Assembly (NCBI GenBank): GCA_016292095.1
Contig: JAEFAB010000047.1
Location: 35,041 to 99,040, forward strand
DNA length: 64,000 nt
Direction of reading: 5' to 3'
Source of the DNA: Eubacterium sp.
Lineage (GTDB): Bacteria; Bacillota; Clostridia; Lachnospirales; Lachnospiraceae
A model generated the notes under the pieces. That model was not told the DNA's origin, did not search any database, and was given only the letters and a program-made list of their open reading frames with translations. Numbering within the stretch: the stretch's first letter is position 1; the number at the start of each line of letters is the position of its first letter. This document shows, in pieces, positions 23,711 through 32,159 of this stretch. Made by a program: the position numbers and the translations under genes.

Positions 23711-24832
23711 CTATTTTTTCTTTTTATTTTTCACTGTAATTTCTTTGATTTTGTATTCCTTCTGATCTGCAGCGATGGTAGCCTTCATTGTAGTAAGGCA
23801 CTTTCCGGAATAATTTTCCGTATAGCTGTTAATTAAAGACACTGCCGTTGTACATTCATAATTGATTTTGTAGGTTGCAACAATATCAAATCGTTTCTTC
23901 TCTTTATTATATGCAACGGTTGTTTTCAGGTCACTGATATCCATCGTTCCGATTTCATATTTTTTCTGCTGTTCCTCGTTAAAGAATGTTTTAATCGAGC
24001 TGCTGACTGCTTTCTTCGCCTGCTTTCTTCCAGCCTTCTCAAAGAGATTTAAGTACTCTTTATCTCCTGCTTTTTTCTTTCGCACGGCAGCATAATACTG
24101 AAGGAACATTGCATTAAATGCTTCTTCCACTTTTTCTTTATATTCCGGTTTGGCAGAATACTGAAGCTTCTTCAATTGAATTTTCGTTCCCTGTTCTTTT
24201 ACTTCAACTTTTTTATTATAAAGACCGTACTGATTTTGGGAACAGATATTGTATTCCCCTTTCAGCACCTGCTCAAAATGATACTCCTTGTTTCCTTCCT
24301 TTGTTTCTTCGGCCATCTCTTCTTTCACTTCCACACCGTTTAACTGTAGAGTATCACTTTTTGGAATGGTAATGGTGTAATCATCAATTAAATACTTGCT
24401 GAAATCTACCTTGTAAGATGGTTTCAGGCTCAATCCATTCCGATGAGAATTTAAGTAAATTTTGAATTTTTTCTTTGCTCCGGTTTCTTCATTGGAGCAT
24501 TCTATTACCACTAAATCTTTTCCGTCTTCTGTGGTTGGATCCAACACTTCATAGCGGTCCACATTCAAATCCTGCTTTTGCTCCGCAATAATAGACCCCA
24601 GCACTTTTTCATCCAGATAACTGTCTTCGGATACATCGATGAGTCCCTTCATTGCTTTGTAGTCCTGTTTCATAAACGCCTTAAAGTATTCCACTGCCAC
24701 TTCCGTCGGATCTGATTCATGATGTATATATGCCGCAGTGGCACCAATGGTTCCACAAACCAAAACAAACAGAAGCACTTTTACTACAGAAAAAACTCTG
24801 CTTTTTACTATTTTTTTTATTACCTGTTTCAT
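23711..24832 (-). CDS. Membrane-anchored protein with NTF2-like N-terminal domain, function unknown
   Basis: The 373-residue product has a single N-terminal membrane helix (about residues 13-33) and an extracellular remainder, so it is a type II-like anchored protein. After the helix, DPTEVAVEYFKAFMKQDYKAM opens an NTF2-like domain of the DUF4878 type. A middle beta-rich part (YTITIPKSDTLQLNGVEV, LKGEYNICSQNQYGLY) recalls the TcaA-type repeat domain, and a second NTF2-like helix pair (VEEAFNAMFLQYYAAVRKK) begins near 230. It is Lys-rich and ends KNKKKK. The exact role is not known. GGAG lies five bases before the chosen ATG. It is divergent from the sigma-like gene. Confidence 0.7.
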   Translation of the reverse strand: MKQVIKKIVKSRVFSVVKVLLFVLVCGTIGATAAYIHHESDPTEVAVEYFKAFMKQDYKAMKGLIDVSEDSYLDEKVLGSIIAEQKQDLNVDRYEVLDPTTEDGKDLVVIECSNEETGAKKKFKIYLNSHRNGLSLKPSYKVDFSKYLIDDYTITIPKSDTLQLNGVEVKEEMAEETKEGNKEYHFEQVLKGEYNICSQNQYGLYNKKVEVKEQGTKIQLKKLQYSAKPEYKEKVEEAFNAMFLQYYAAVRKKKAGDKEYLNLFEKAGRKQAKKAVSSSIKTFFNEEQQKKYEIGTMDISDLKTTVAYNKEKKRFDIVATYKINYECTTAVSLINSYTENYSGKCLTTMKATIAADQKEYKIKEITVKNKKKK

Positions 24833-24995
24833 ACAAACTCCATTCATACTGCTCAATCGTCGGGACAGTTCTTTTCGGAAATGTCCTCTTAAATGTTACC
24901 CATTATCCTTGATTTTTGCAAGGCTTTTATGTATCATAAATGCGAATAGTGGTAACAGTATTATCGTAATAGATTTCATTTAGAAAGGAAAAAAA

Positions 24996-25868
24996 ATGGA
25001 TCAGAAAACTTTATTTAATGATTCTCTTGTTTCTTTGGTGGAATATGCTGCCGGTCAGGGAAATACCCTTTCCAAACAGGAAATTCAGAATCATTTTAGC
25101 GAACTTACTTTAGAAGATAGCCAATATGAATTGATTTATTCTTATCTGGCAGCAAATAAAATTACTGTAGAAGGTTTTGAAGACGCCGACAATTCTTTAT
25201 TCGCCGAACCTTCTGAAGAAACTACTGAGGACACCTTGGATGTGCCTACAGAAACTTCTCCGTTAAAGGAATCTCAGGAAGAACTTTCTTTTATTGAAAT
25301 GTACTTAAAGGAATTGGAAGCAATTCCTCCTGCAACGGAACAGGAAAAAGCATCCCTGATTGAAAAGCTGGCAGCCGGGGACAAAGAGGTTGCCAACCGT
25401 TTGGTAGAACTGCACCTGAATCTGGTTGCAGAATCTGCTCGTGAAAAACGCGGACAGGGGGTTACCTTCGGCGATTTGATTCAGGAAGGAAATATGGGAT
25501 TGATTCAGGCAGTCTCTGAATACACCGGTTCTCCGGAAGATTTTGAAACCACTCTGAAAAATGTCATTGACCGTTCCTTGAATGAAGCCATCAATAATCA
25601 GGTCAGTTCCGACCGTATCGGACAACGTCTTGCAGATAAATTGAATCAGTTGGATAAAGTCACCAAAGACTTATCCGAAAAGCTGGGACGTGTTCCTGAA
25701 ATCGGCGAACTTGCCAAAGAAATGAGCATTTCCGAAGAGGAAACTTCATGGTTGTTAAAGATGTCTCTGGATACTTTATCAGTAAATGAAGATACTCAGA
25801 TTACAGAAGAAGAAAAAACAGAAGCAACTCCAAAGGAAGATCCTTTAACCTGGAGAGTGAATCGATAA
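24996..25868 (+). CDS. Sigma-70 paralogue without region 4
   Basis: The 290-residue protein follows the architecture of the housekeeping sigma factor and then stops short. Residues 1-62 match region 1.1 (LVEYAAGQGNTLSKQEI, YSYLAANKI); 98-145 match region 1.2/2.1 (FIEMYLKELEAI); 158-175 match region 2.2, the core-RNA-polymerase contact (FGDLIQEGNMGLIQAV). The promoter-melting region 2.3/2.4 is degenerate: DFETTLKNVIDRSLNEAI stands where FSTYATWWIRQAI is usual, so the aromatic and Trp residues are lost. Region 3 is partly kept (LGRVPEIGELAKEM). No region 4 follows; an acidic tail ends the protein. It probably binds core polymerase without reading -35 elements. AAAGGA precedes the ATG. Confidence 0.85.
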   Translation: MDQKTLFNDSLVSLVEYAAGQGNTLSKQEIQNHFSELTLEDSQYELIYSYLAANKITVEGFEDADNSLFAEPSEETTEDTLDVPTETSPLKESQEELSFIEMYLKELEAIPPATEQEKASLIEKLAAGDKEVANRLVELHLNLVAESAREKRGQGVTFGDLIQEGNMGLIQAVSEYTGSPEDFETTLKNVIDRSLNEAINNQVSSDRIGQRLADKLNQLDKVTKDLSEKLGRVPEIGELAKEMSISEEETSWLLKMSLDTLSVNEDTQITEEEKTEATPKEDPLTWRVNR

Positions 25869-25874
25869 GAAAAG

Positions 25875-25902
25875 GCAGCTATGGTCGTTTGACCATAGCT
25901 GC
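25875..25902. terminator. Bidirectional terminator between the sigma-like gene and larC
   Basis: GCAGCTATGGTC and GACCATAGCTGC form a 12-bp perfect stem with a four-base loop, with T-rich tails on the plus strand (TTTGTTTATT) and minus strand (CTTTTCTT). Confidence 0.85.
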
Positions 25903-25907
25903 TTTGT

Positions 25908-27164
25908 TTATTCCTTGATTTCTTTTATCACTTCTTCCATAGACAAGCCCTGCTCTTTTGCTATTCTTGCCAAATCATCATATTCGATCTTTTCTCTGGA
26001 AACTCCATAACCGGATGATTTCTTAATCCGGATGGTTCCAAACTTCGTACTTTTTTCTACGATTTGTCTTTCCAACGTATATCGATTGAAAAGATTTTCC
26101 CGGACTCCCAAGGTGGAAGTATTCTGAAACAGCGATTGAACCATTGTTTCTTTTTCCGCCTCGTTACACAGGACACAAAGCATTACGCCGGGACGGGATT
26201 TTTTCATTCCGATTGGAACGGTGTATACGTCCAAAGCTCCCAACTCCAGAAGTTGTTCACTGGCATAAGCGATTTTTTCTCCGGACATATCATCAATGTT
26301 GCAGGATAATTCCACGACCTGTTCCTGCTTTTCTTCCGAGTTTCCAATCATAGCTCTGACACAGTTTGCCTGTTCAAAATCTTTCTTTCCCATTCCGTAG
26401 CCTATTTTTTCAACCTTCATTAACGGCATTTCACAAAAATCATCTACATAATATTTTAACAGGGCCGCTCCTGTCGGAGTACAGAGTTCTCCCTGAATCT
26501 TTCCGGAATAGATTGGAACCTCTTTTAAAATATAAGCAGTTGCAGGAGCCGGCACCGGAAGAATTCCGTGGGCACAATGGACATGCCCTTTTCCAACATG
26601 AACCGGAGATGCCAGTACACGTTCTGCCTGCAACATTTCCATCAGCAGACATACGCCTGTTACATCTGCAATTGCATCCATCGTTCCCACCTCGTGAAAA
26701 TGAATTTCACTCACTGCACAATGATGCGCCACGCTTTCCGCTTCTGCAATCAGCTGATACACTGCCATTGCATCTTCCCGAACCTTTTCAGAAATGTGAA
26801 GTCCGCGGAAAATAGTTTCAATTTCATTCATTCCACGCTGTACATGAGCATGATGATGTTCATGTACATCGTGATGATGTTCATGTTCATGGTGGTGTTC
26901 ATGTTCATGATGGTGTTCATGTTCATGGTGGTGTTCATGAGAATGTGCCCCTTCTTCCTCACCATTTACAGAGACTTTGATATGTGTTCCCCAAATACCA
27001 CACTTAGCTGTATCTTCCGGAGAAACGATCACACCTTCCAGACCGATGGCATTGATTTTTTTCAAAAATTCCGCCTGCTGTTTTTCTTCTAACAATTCGT
27101 ATAATGCAGCGGTAAGCATATCTCCTGCCGCACCCATACTACAATCTAAATATAATGTTCTCAC
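25908..27164 (-). CDS. larC: Nickel insertion protein for the lactate racemase cofactor
   Basis: LarC inserts nickel into the pyridinium pincer cofactor used by LarA-type enzymes. The 418-residue product begins LDCSMGAAGDMLTAALYELL and has a His-rich segment at 74-108 of repeated HEHHH units, then VSEIHFHEVGTMDAIADVTG and a C-terminal domain with VVELSCNIDDMSGEKIAYA. All are typical of LarC. It is one uninterrupted frame, whereas in some species the gene is split into larC1 and larC2. It starts at GTG within the sequence GTGA shared with the larB stop, so the genes are translationally coupled. No larA or larE lies in the window. Confidence 0.93.
   Translation of the reverse strand: MRTLYLDCSMGAAGDMLTAALYELLEEKQQAEFLKKINAIGLEGVIVSPEDTAKCGIWGTHIKVSVNGEEEGAHSHEHHHEHEHHHEHEHHHEHEHHHDVHEHHHAHVQRGMNEIETIFRGLHISEKVREDAMAVYQLIAEAESVAHHCAVSEIHFHEVGTMDAIADVTGVCLLMEMLQAERVLASPVHVGKGHVHCAHGILPVPAPATAYILKEVPIYSGKIQGELCTPTGAALLKYYVDDFCEMPLMKVEKIGYGMGKKDFEQANCVRAMIGNSEEKQEQVVELSCNIDDMSGEKIAYASEQLLELGALDVYTVPIGMKKSRPGVMLCVLCNEAEKETMVQSLFQNTSTLGVRENLFNRYTLERQIVEKSTKFGTIRIKKSSGYGVSREKIEYDDLARIAKEQGLSMEEVIKEIKE
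26843..26945. repeat. Tandem repeat encoding the LarC histidine-rich segment
   Basis: Near-identical units of about 21 bases (core TTCATGTTCATGGTGGTG and variants) repeat in tandem and encode HEHHHEHEHHH. Copy number could change by slippage without shifting the frame. Confidence 0.8.
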
Positions 27165-27919
27165 TGTTTAACCTCCATATGATTGATCATATTTGCAAGA
27201 TAGCCTGCACCGAACCCATTATCAATATTAACGACCGACACGCCGCTGGCACAGGAATTTAACATCGACAACAATGCGGACAATCCTTCAAAAGCCGCAC
27301 CATATCCTACACTGGTCGGTACCGCAATGACAGGACAATCTGCCAGTCCGCCGATGACACTTGCCAATGCACCTTCCATTCCGGCTATGGCAATAATAAC
27401 GGAAGCGCTCATAATTTCCTCCATATGTGTCAGAAGGCGGTGGATTCCTGCCACCCCAACATCATACAGACGAATTACTTCATTCCCAAAAAATTCTGCG
27501 GTCAATGCTGCTTCTTCCGCCACGGGAATATCACTGGTTCCACCGGTTGCCACAACAATCTTTCCGATTCCGCCCGCTTCCGGATTTTTCCCGATTCTTC
27601 CAATTCCTGCCTCTTCAAAAAAGACGAATTCCTGAAATCTTTCCTGAAGTTCTCGGGCAGATTCCTTTTTCAATCTTGTCACCAAAATCTGTTGAATCCC
27701 CTGTTCCAGCATTAATTCAATGATTCCTATCATCTGTTCTGTAGTTTTTCCGGCTCCGTAAATCACTTCCGAAGCACCCTGTCGCACTGCTCGGTGGGTA
27801 TCAATCTTCGCATAGCCGATATCTTCAAAGGGCTTCATCTTGATTTGAAGCATTGCATCTTCAACACTCATTTCACCGTCCCGAACCTGTTCCAACATTC
27901 GTTTTATTTCCGTATTCAT
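27161..27919 (-). CDS. larB: LarB, nicotinate adenine dinucleotide carboxylase/hydrolase
   Basis: LarB carboxylates and hydrolyses nicotinic acid adenine dinucleotide in the first step of the nickel-pincer cofactor pathway. The 252-residue product has a helical N-terminal part (MLEQVRDGEMSVEDAM), then an AIR-carboxylase-like (PurE-like) domain with VATGGTSDIPVAEEAA, GVAGIHRL, and the late CPVIAVPTSVGYGAAFEG. It overlaps larC by four bases. The lysine/cysteine catalytic region lies in GCPV-like ADCPVIAVP. It is upstream in the larBC operon. Confidence 0.93.
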   Translation of the reverse strand: MNTEIKRMLEQVRDGEMSVEDAMLQIKMKPFEDIGYAKIDTHRAVRQGASEVIYGAGKTTEQMIGIIELMLEQGIQQILVTRLKKESARELQERFQEFVFFEEAGIGRIGKNPEAGGIGKIVVATGGTSDIPVAEEAALTAEFFGNEVIRLYDVGVAGIHRLLTHMEEIMSASVIIAIAGMEGALASVIGGLADCPVIAVPTSVGYGAAFEGLSALLSMLNSCASGVSVVNIDNGFGAGYLANMINHMEVKQ

Positions 27920-27954
27920 CTTCCCTCCCGGTTTCCTGTGGTCTTTTGAAAAAA

Positions 27955-27997
27955 GAGACTATTGCATGTTCGAGGTTCTCTCCTGATGCAACAGCCC
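27955..27997 (-). terminator. Terminator upstream of larB, ending the preceding membrane-protein operon
   Basis: GGCTGTTGCAT and ATGCAATAGTC pair (with G-U wobbles) and are followed by TCTTTTTTC on the minus strand. Confidence 0.7.
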
Positions 27998-28017
27998 CTG
28001 TTTGAAATCAATCTTTT

Positions 28018-28332
28018 CTATTTTTTCTGCACTAATTTGGCTCTCAAAGTTCCCTTCGGATCCTTGATTAATACAATTACGAGCCAGATAATCATTCCCA
28101 ATGCCACAACGGATATTCCCAAATAGAAATCATTTAACATATCCATTGGTGCCGGAGTAAAATATTTTGCTCCTAATTCCGCATATTCAAAAATCGCATC
28201 AATAAACCACATCAATGATGCGCCCCAGAACATTAACGGCAAGGTGCCTAACATCATATCATTATCTGCTGATTTGACATACCAGATTACCGTAGTGATA
28301 ATTGCTGCAAAAACAGTTGTTAATAATGTCAC
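28018..28332 (-). CDS. Small membrane protein, unknown function (three TM segments)
   Basis: I do not recognise this 104-residue protein. It has three hydrophobic segments at about residues 2-20, 28-46 and 66-88. A short Asp/Glu/Ala-containing loop between the second and third segments contains YAELGAKYFTPAPMD. The tail is basic (KDPKGTLRAKLVQKK). Translation begins at GTG inside GTGA, which is also the stop of the upstream gene, so the two are coupled and probably form a complex. A terminator follows. Confidence 0.65.
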   Translation of the reverse strand: MTLLTTVFAAIITTVIWYVKSADNDMMLGTLPLMFWGASLMWFIDAIFEYAELGAKYFTPAPMDMLNDFYLGISVVALGMIIWLVIVLIKDPKGTLRAKLVQKK

Positions 28333-28721
28333 CCTACTGTATCCTCCTTTGTTTCTTCAGTTCTCTTCTCAATCACAGAAGATACTGCTACCATTCCAAG
28401 CCAAACAGCAGTTACAATGACTGCCATGGCAACTCCGGCAGTAGACATTTCCGCCAGCATACCTCCGGTTTCTCCTTCCTTTACCGCAGTAAGGAATGGG
28501 AATACAGGGCTGATTTCTCCGTGCCAAAGATGTTCAAATGCAAGCAATGCAGAACCTCCCCAAAGCATTTTGTTCAACCATCCCATTTTTGTTGAAAATT
28601 TAATTTTAGATACACCTTCTACAGAAACATGTTCTGTTGTTTTTTCTTCTTTAGATTTCATTACCTTTGTAGCAACGGTAGTAATTACTGCCTCCGTTGT
28701 CGGTACAAGAAAACATGCCAT
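28329..28721 (-). CDS. Small membrane protein, unknown function (partner of the next gene)
   Basis: This 130-residue protein begins MACFLVPTTEAVITTVATKV, which recalls a family I have seen only as hypothetical in Lachnospiraceae. A charged stretch (KSKEEKTTEHVSVEG) follows, then two likely membrane helices at about 52-70 (WLNKMLWGGSALLAFEHLWH) and 90-112, and an acidic tail. It lies 24 bases after an Fe-S aldo/keto reductase with AAAGGAGG before the ATG, and its stop overlaps the next membrane gene. Three genes probably form one operon; a redox-linked role is only a guess from that. Confidence 0.65.
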   Translation of the reverse strand: MACFLVPTTEAVITTVATKVMKSKEEKTTEHVSVEGVSKIKFSTKMGWLNKMLWGGSALLAFEHLWHGEISPVFPFLTAVKEGETGGMLAEMSTAGVAMAVIVTAVWLGMVAVSSVIEKRTEETKEDTVG

Positions 28722-28744
28722 TTTTTACTCCTCCTTTGATTCCT

Positions 28745-29893
28745 TTATGCTTCACCATTTTCTTCAAAATGTTTTGCTACTATTTTCAAATCTTCGATAA
28801 TCGGCAGATGCTGTGGACAAATTGCCTCGCATTTTCCACAGGCAATGCACTCGCTCGGTTTGCCAAACACCTGCGCCAGTCGTTCATAATAAGTTCCCTG
28901 CGGACGCCAGCTGTTCATATCTTTCTCCAACATATCTACATTATACAATGCAAAATATCTTGGAATTGCAATTTTCATTGGACAGCCCTCTGTACAATAG
29001 GAGCATCCGGTACAGGCGATTGCCACGCTTTCCTTAATGATTGCTTCTGCTTTGCGGACAATCTCACCTTCTTCCTCATTCAGAGGAACGAAATTTTCCA
29101 TAAATCCGGTGTTGTCTTCCATCTGTTCCATGTTGCTCATTCCGCTTAACACCATCTTTACATTCGGAAGACTGGCAGCAAAACGAATTGCCCAGGATGC
29201 CACGGAAGCCTCCCCGTTATAATCTTTGAAAAGTTTCTCTGCCTCCGGCGGCACATTTGCCAACGTTCCACCACGAACCGGTTCCATAACAACAACCGGT
29301 TTTCCGTACTTTTCACAGACTTCATAACATTTTCTGGACTGCACGCCTTCACTTTCCCAGTCATAATAATTCAGCTGTAACTGAACAAATTCTATGTCCG
29401 GCTGTTCGCTTAAAATCTTTTCCAGCATTTCCGCATTATCATGAAACGAAAAACCAACGTGCTTTACCAGTCCTTTTGCTTTCAACTCTTTTAACCAATT
29501 AAAGCAATCCAGTTCCACATATTTATCATAACGGTCTGCACCTACGTCATGAATCAGATAATAATCAAAATAGTCCACACCGGTGCTTTCCAGCTGTTCC
29601 GAAAATATCCGGTCTCTTTCTTCCGTTGTATCAAAGAATCCCGCATGCATTTTCGTTGCAAGAGTAAAACTTTCCCTAGGATATCTCTTGGTCAGAACTT
29701 CTTTCACGGCATTCTGACTTTTCATTCCACAATACATAATGGCAGTGTCAAAATATGTAAATCCCTTTTCCATAAAGACATCGACCATCTTCTTTGTCAG
29801 TTCCAGGTCAATGCTTCCTTCGTCATCAGGATTTAATAACGGCAAACGCATTAATCCGAATCCCAACTTCTTTACGTCACCAAAAATGTCCAT
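28745..29893 (-). CDS. Aldo/keto reductase with C-terminal 4Fe-4S domain
   Basis: The 382-residue protein has an aldo/keto reductase TIM barrel (1-280; GFGLMRLP at the start, DTAIMYCGMKSQ with the catalytic Tyr/Asp region, and LATKMH). The C-terminal ferredoxin-like part has two Cys clusters: CTGCSYCTEGCP near residue 283 and CIACGKCEAICP near 347. Such fusions are common in anaerobes; the substrate is unknown. AAAGGAGG is six bases before the chosen ATG at 29893; an upstream in-frame start at 29926 has no good binding site. It heads a likely operon with two membrane-protein genes. Confidence 0.85.
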   Translation of the reverse strand: MDIFGDVKKLGFGLMRLPLLNPDDEGSIDLELTKKMVDVFMEKGFTYFDTAIMYCGMKSQNAVKEVLTKRYPRESFTLATKMHAGFFDTTEERDRIFSEQLESTGVDYFDYYLIHDVGADRYDKYVELDCFNWLKELKAKGLVKHVGFSFHDNAEMLEKILSEQPDIEFVQLQLNYYDWESEGVQSRKCYEVCEKYGKPVVVMEPVRGGTLANVPPEAEKLFKDYNGEASVASWAIRFAASLPNVKMVLSGMSNMEQMEDNTGFMENFVPLNEEEGEIVRKAEAIIKESVAIACTGCSYCTEGCPMKIAIPRYFALYNVDMLEKDMNSWRPQGTYYERLAQVFGKPSECIACGKCEAICPQHLPIIEDLKIVAKHFEENGEA

Positions 29894-29962
29894 AGGTAAC
29901 CTCCTTTTTTTCCGTTCCAATCCCATACAGATTATTATACACTATTCCCTGTATGTTTGAAA

Positions 29963-29988
29963 AGAGCCGATGACAAGTCATCGGCCCT
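29963..29988 (-). terminator. Terminator after the ammonium transporter gene
   Basis: GGGCCGATGAC and GTCATCGGCTC form a stem with a two-base loop, followed by TTTTC on the minus strand. Confidence 0.75.
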
Positions 29989-30068
29989 TTTTGAGATTAA
30001 GAAACATGTAGCAGTGAGACTACCCTTCTGCCACTATATATTTAAGAACTGAGTTCCTAAACGCTTAT

Positions 30069-31805
30069 TTAATTTTCATTTGTCAGTGCAGCCTGACCAA
30101 TTTCTCCGGTTCGAACTCTCATGATATCTTCGATTTCGGAAACAAAGATCTTACCATCACCAACTTTACCTGTGTAAAGTGCTTTTCTTGCAGCAGCTAC
30201 TACAAGGTTTGGATCTACTGTTGATACAACGATTTCAACTTTTACCTTCGGCTTCAGGTTCATGCTCATGTTTACACCACGGTAACGTCCTGTTTTACCC
30301 TGTTCAACACCACAACCCATTGCCTGGATTACTGTCATACCCTTAACACCGATTGCTGCCATTGTATCACGAAGAACTGTAAACTTGTCTTCATTACAGA
30401 TAATTGTAATCTTTGTATATTTACCATCACCAACGCTTCCTGAAACTCTTAAGCTAGAAGGACTTACGTCTGTTAAATCAACAGGACCTGCGCTTTCACC
30501 CATATATGCAGGAGCGATTGGAAGGAAGTCTGCGTAAGCAGAGGAAAGACCATGTTCGGAAATATCCATACCTGCCATTTCATCTTCTTCAGAAGCTCTT
30601 AAACCAATTGTTCTCTTAATAACCTGGAATACGATTGTCATCATTACTGCTGCATAAACATCAATTGCAATAATACCAATCAACTGAATTCCCAATAACT
30701 TTAATCCACCGCCGTAGAAGAGTCCGGCTAAAGCAGAACCGTCTGCGAATGCTGCAACACCTGTTCTACCTGTTGCGAAAAGACCTACAGCGATTGTTCC
30801 CCAAATACCGTTTGCCATATGAACACCAACAGCACCTACAGGGTCATCAATCATGAATTTGTTATCTAAAACTTCTACTACAACGTCTACTAAGATACCG
30901 GCTACACCACCGATAATGATTGCTCCTAATGCATCTACAGAAGCACATCCGGCTGTAATCGCAACCAAACCTGCCAAAGAAGCATTCAAACACATACCAA
31001 CATCAGGATAACCATCTTTTATCCATGTATAAATCATACATACAACCGTTGCAGCTGCAGGAGCGATTGTTGTGTTCATAAAGATTGATGCAAGGCTTGA
31101 TGTATTTGTTGCAGCGGCACCGTTGAATCCGTACCAACCGAACCAAAGAATAAATACACCAAGTGCTCCTAATGTAAGGGAATGTCCCGGAATCGCATTA
31201 ACTTTCTTTGTACCGTCTTTATGCTTTGTATATTTACCAATTCTGGCACCTACTGTAATTGCACCGATTAAAGCGGCAACACCACCAACGGAATGAATTA
31301 CTGCTGAACCGGCGAAATCAACGAACTGTAATTTCTGTAACCATCCGTGTCCGCCTGCATTCCATACCCATCCTGCTTCGATTGGATATACAATCAAGCT
31401 GATCATTGCGGAATAAATACAGTAAGCACTGAACTTTGTTCTTTCAGCCATTGCTCCGGATACGATTGTTGCTGCTGTCGCACAGAACACTAACTGGAAT
31501 ACAAACTGTGAATAATCAAAGTTGTCATAATTTGTAAAAATCTTTAAGTTTGGTACACCAAAAAGTCCCATCACATAGTTTTCAGCCATCATCAAACTGA
31601 AACCTAAGAAGATGTACATGAATGTACCAATACAAAAGTCCATTAAGTTTTTCATAATAATGTTACCGGCACTCTTTGCTCTGGTGAATCCTGTTTCTAC
31701 CATTGCAAAACCACATTGCATGAAGAATACCAATGCGGCACCGATTAAGAACCAAATCGCGAAACTGCTTTTATTTGCAGCCTCCAGAATTTCATTTGTT
31801 CCCAT
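30069..31805 (-). CDS. Ammonium transporter fused to a PII signalling domain
   Basis: Residues 1-410 are an Amt/Mep/Rh channel with eleven hydrophobic helices: FFMQCGFAMVE near the start, the GGVAALIGAITVGAR and DDPVGAVGVHMANGIWG signatures with the two pore histidines, and GCGSV-like segments. Residues about 455-578 form a PII (GlnB/GlnK) domain: YTKITIICNEDKFTVLRDTM, a T-loop GKTGRYRG, and KVKVEIVVSTVDPNLVV, plus GDGKIFVSEIED. The usual uridylylation Tyr51 is replaced (NM where EY is common), so uridylylation at that site is not possible. Amt-PII fusions are known; here the sensor is physically tied to the channel. GGAGG precedes the ATG at 31805; the ATG at 31820 overlaps that site. Confidence 0.92.
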   Translation of the reverse strand: MGTNEILEAANKSSFAIWFLIGAALVFFMQCGFAMVETGFTRAKSAGNIIMKNLMDFCIGTFMYIFLGFSLMMAENYVMGLFGVPNLKIFTNYDNFDYSQFVFQLVFCATAATIVSGAMAERTKFSAYCIYSAMISLIVYPIEAGWVWNAGGHGWLQKLQFVDFAGSAVIHSVGGVAALIGAITVGARIGKYTKHKDGTKKVNAIPGHSLTLGALGVFILWFGWYGFNGAAATNTSSLASIFMNTTIAPAAATVVCMIYTWIKDGYPDVGMCLNASLAGLVAITAGCASVDALGAIIIGGVAGILVDVVVEVLDNKFMIDDPVGAVGVHMANGIWGTIAVGLFATGRTGVAAFADGSALAGLFYGGGLKLLGIQLIGIIAIDVYAAVMMTIVFQVIKRTIGLRASEEDEMAGMDISEHGLSSAYADFLPIAPAYMGESAGPVDLTDVSPSSLRVSGSVGDGKYTKITIICNEDKFTVLRDTMAAIGVKGMTVIQAMGCGVEQGKTGRYRGVNMSMNLKPKVKVEIVVSTVDPNLVVAAARKALYTGKVGDGKIFVSEIEDIMRVRTGEIGQAALTNEN

Positions 31806-31835
31806 AATTTCTACCTCCATTTCTCAGTCCTTTAA

Positions 31836-32009
31836 TTTTTCTCAGATAACTTTTAAAAGGGGGAAAGCTATCTGATTTTTTTGAGCAAACACATTCAACC
31901 TGATGTATTTCCTCGCCGTGATACAAAAAAAGGGAGCTAGACATTTACGTCTGCTCCCTTGCATTTCGTTCAACAGTTGGTAGTATATCAGTTATTTAAT
32001 TTTTTGCAA
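31836..32009 (-). promoter_or_regulatory. Amt leader with promoter and internal terminator
   Basis: On the minus strand TTGCAA (32004-32009) and TATACT (31982-31987), 16 bp apart, form a promoter. About 20 bases after the likely start, a hairpin (GGGAGC with GCTCCC, inner AGAC/GTCT; 31932-31958) is followed by seven Ts, an intrinsic terminator inside the leader. A second hairpin, CAGATAGCTTT with AAAAGTTATCTG, lies at about 31836-31877. The rest of the 354-base gap shows only the transketolase terminator. Conditional read-through would control ammonium uptake; the ligand or protein that senses nitrogen is unknown. Confidence 0.55.
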
Positions 32010-32123
32010 CGTTTTTTCTGTAGATATTAAAATAATAAAGTCGGGAACTAATCTTTTTAATAATTCGCATAGTTTTTAAAAGAATTCTCTTAATAAATTA
32101 ATTCCTGACCCCTGAATCAAAAA

Positions 32124-32154
32124 AGGTCTGTCACCCTCTGTAAGTGACAGACCT
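32124..32154 (-). terminator. Terminator after the transketolase genes
   Basis: AGGTCTGTCAC and GTGACAGACCT form an 11-bp perfect stem followed by TTTTTTG on the minus strand, just past the stop of the C-terminal transketolase subunit. Confidence 0.85.
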
Positions 32155-32159
32155 CCATT

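Noticed and set aside
26843..26945. Short tandem repeats that resemble a satellite or CRISPR-like array
   Set aside because: The units are contiguous without spacers and encode the His-rich tract of LarC in frame.
31925..31987. ANTAR-type two-hairpin antiterminator target in the amt leader
   Set aside because: The terminator hairpin has a six-base loop but not the A1/G4 pattern expected, and no clear partner hairpin lies before it. Reported only as an unexplained terminator.
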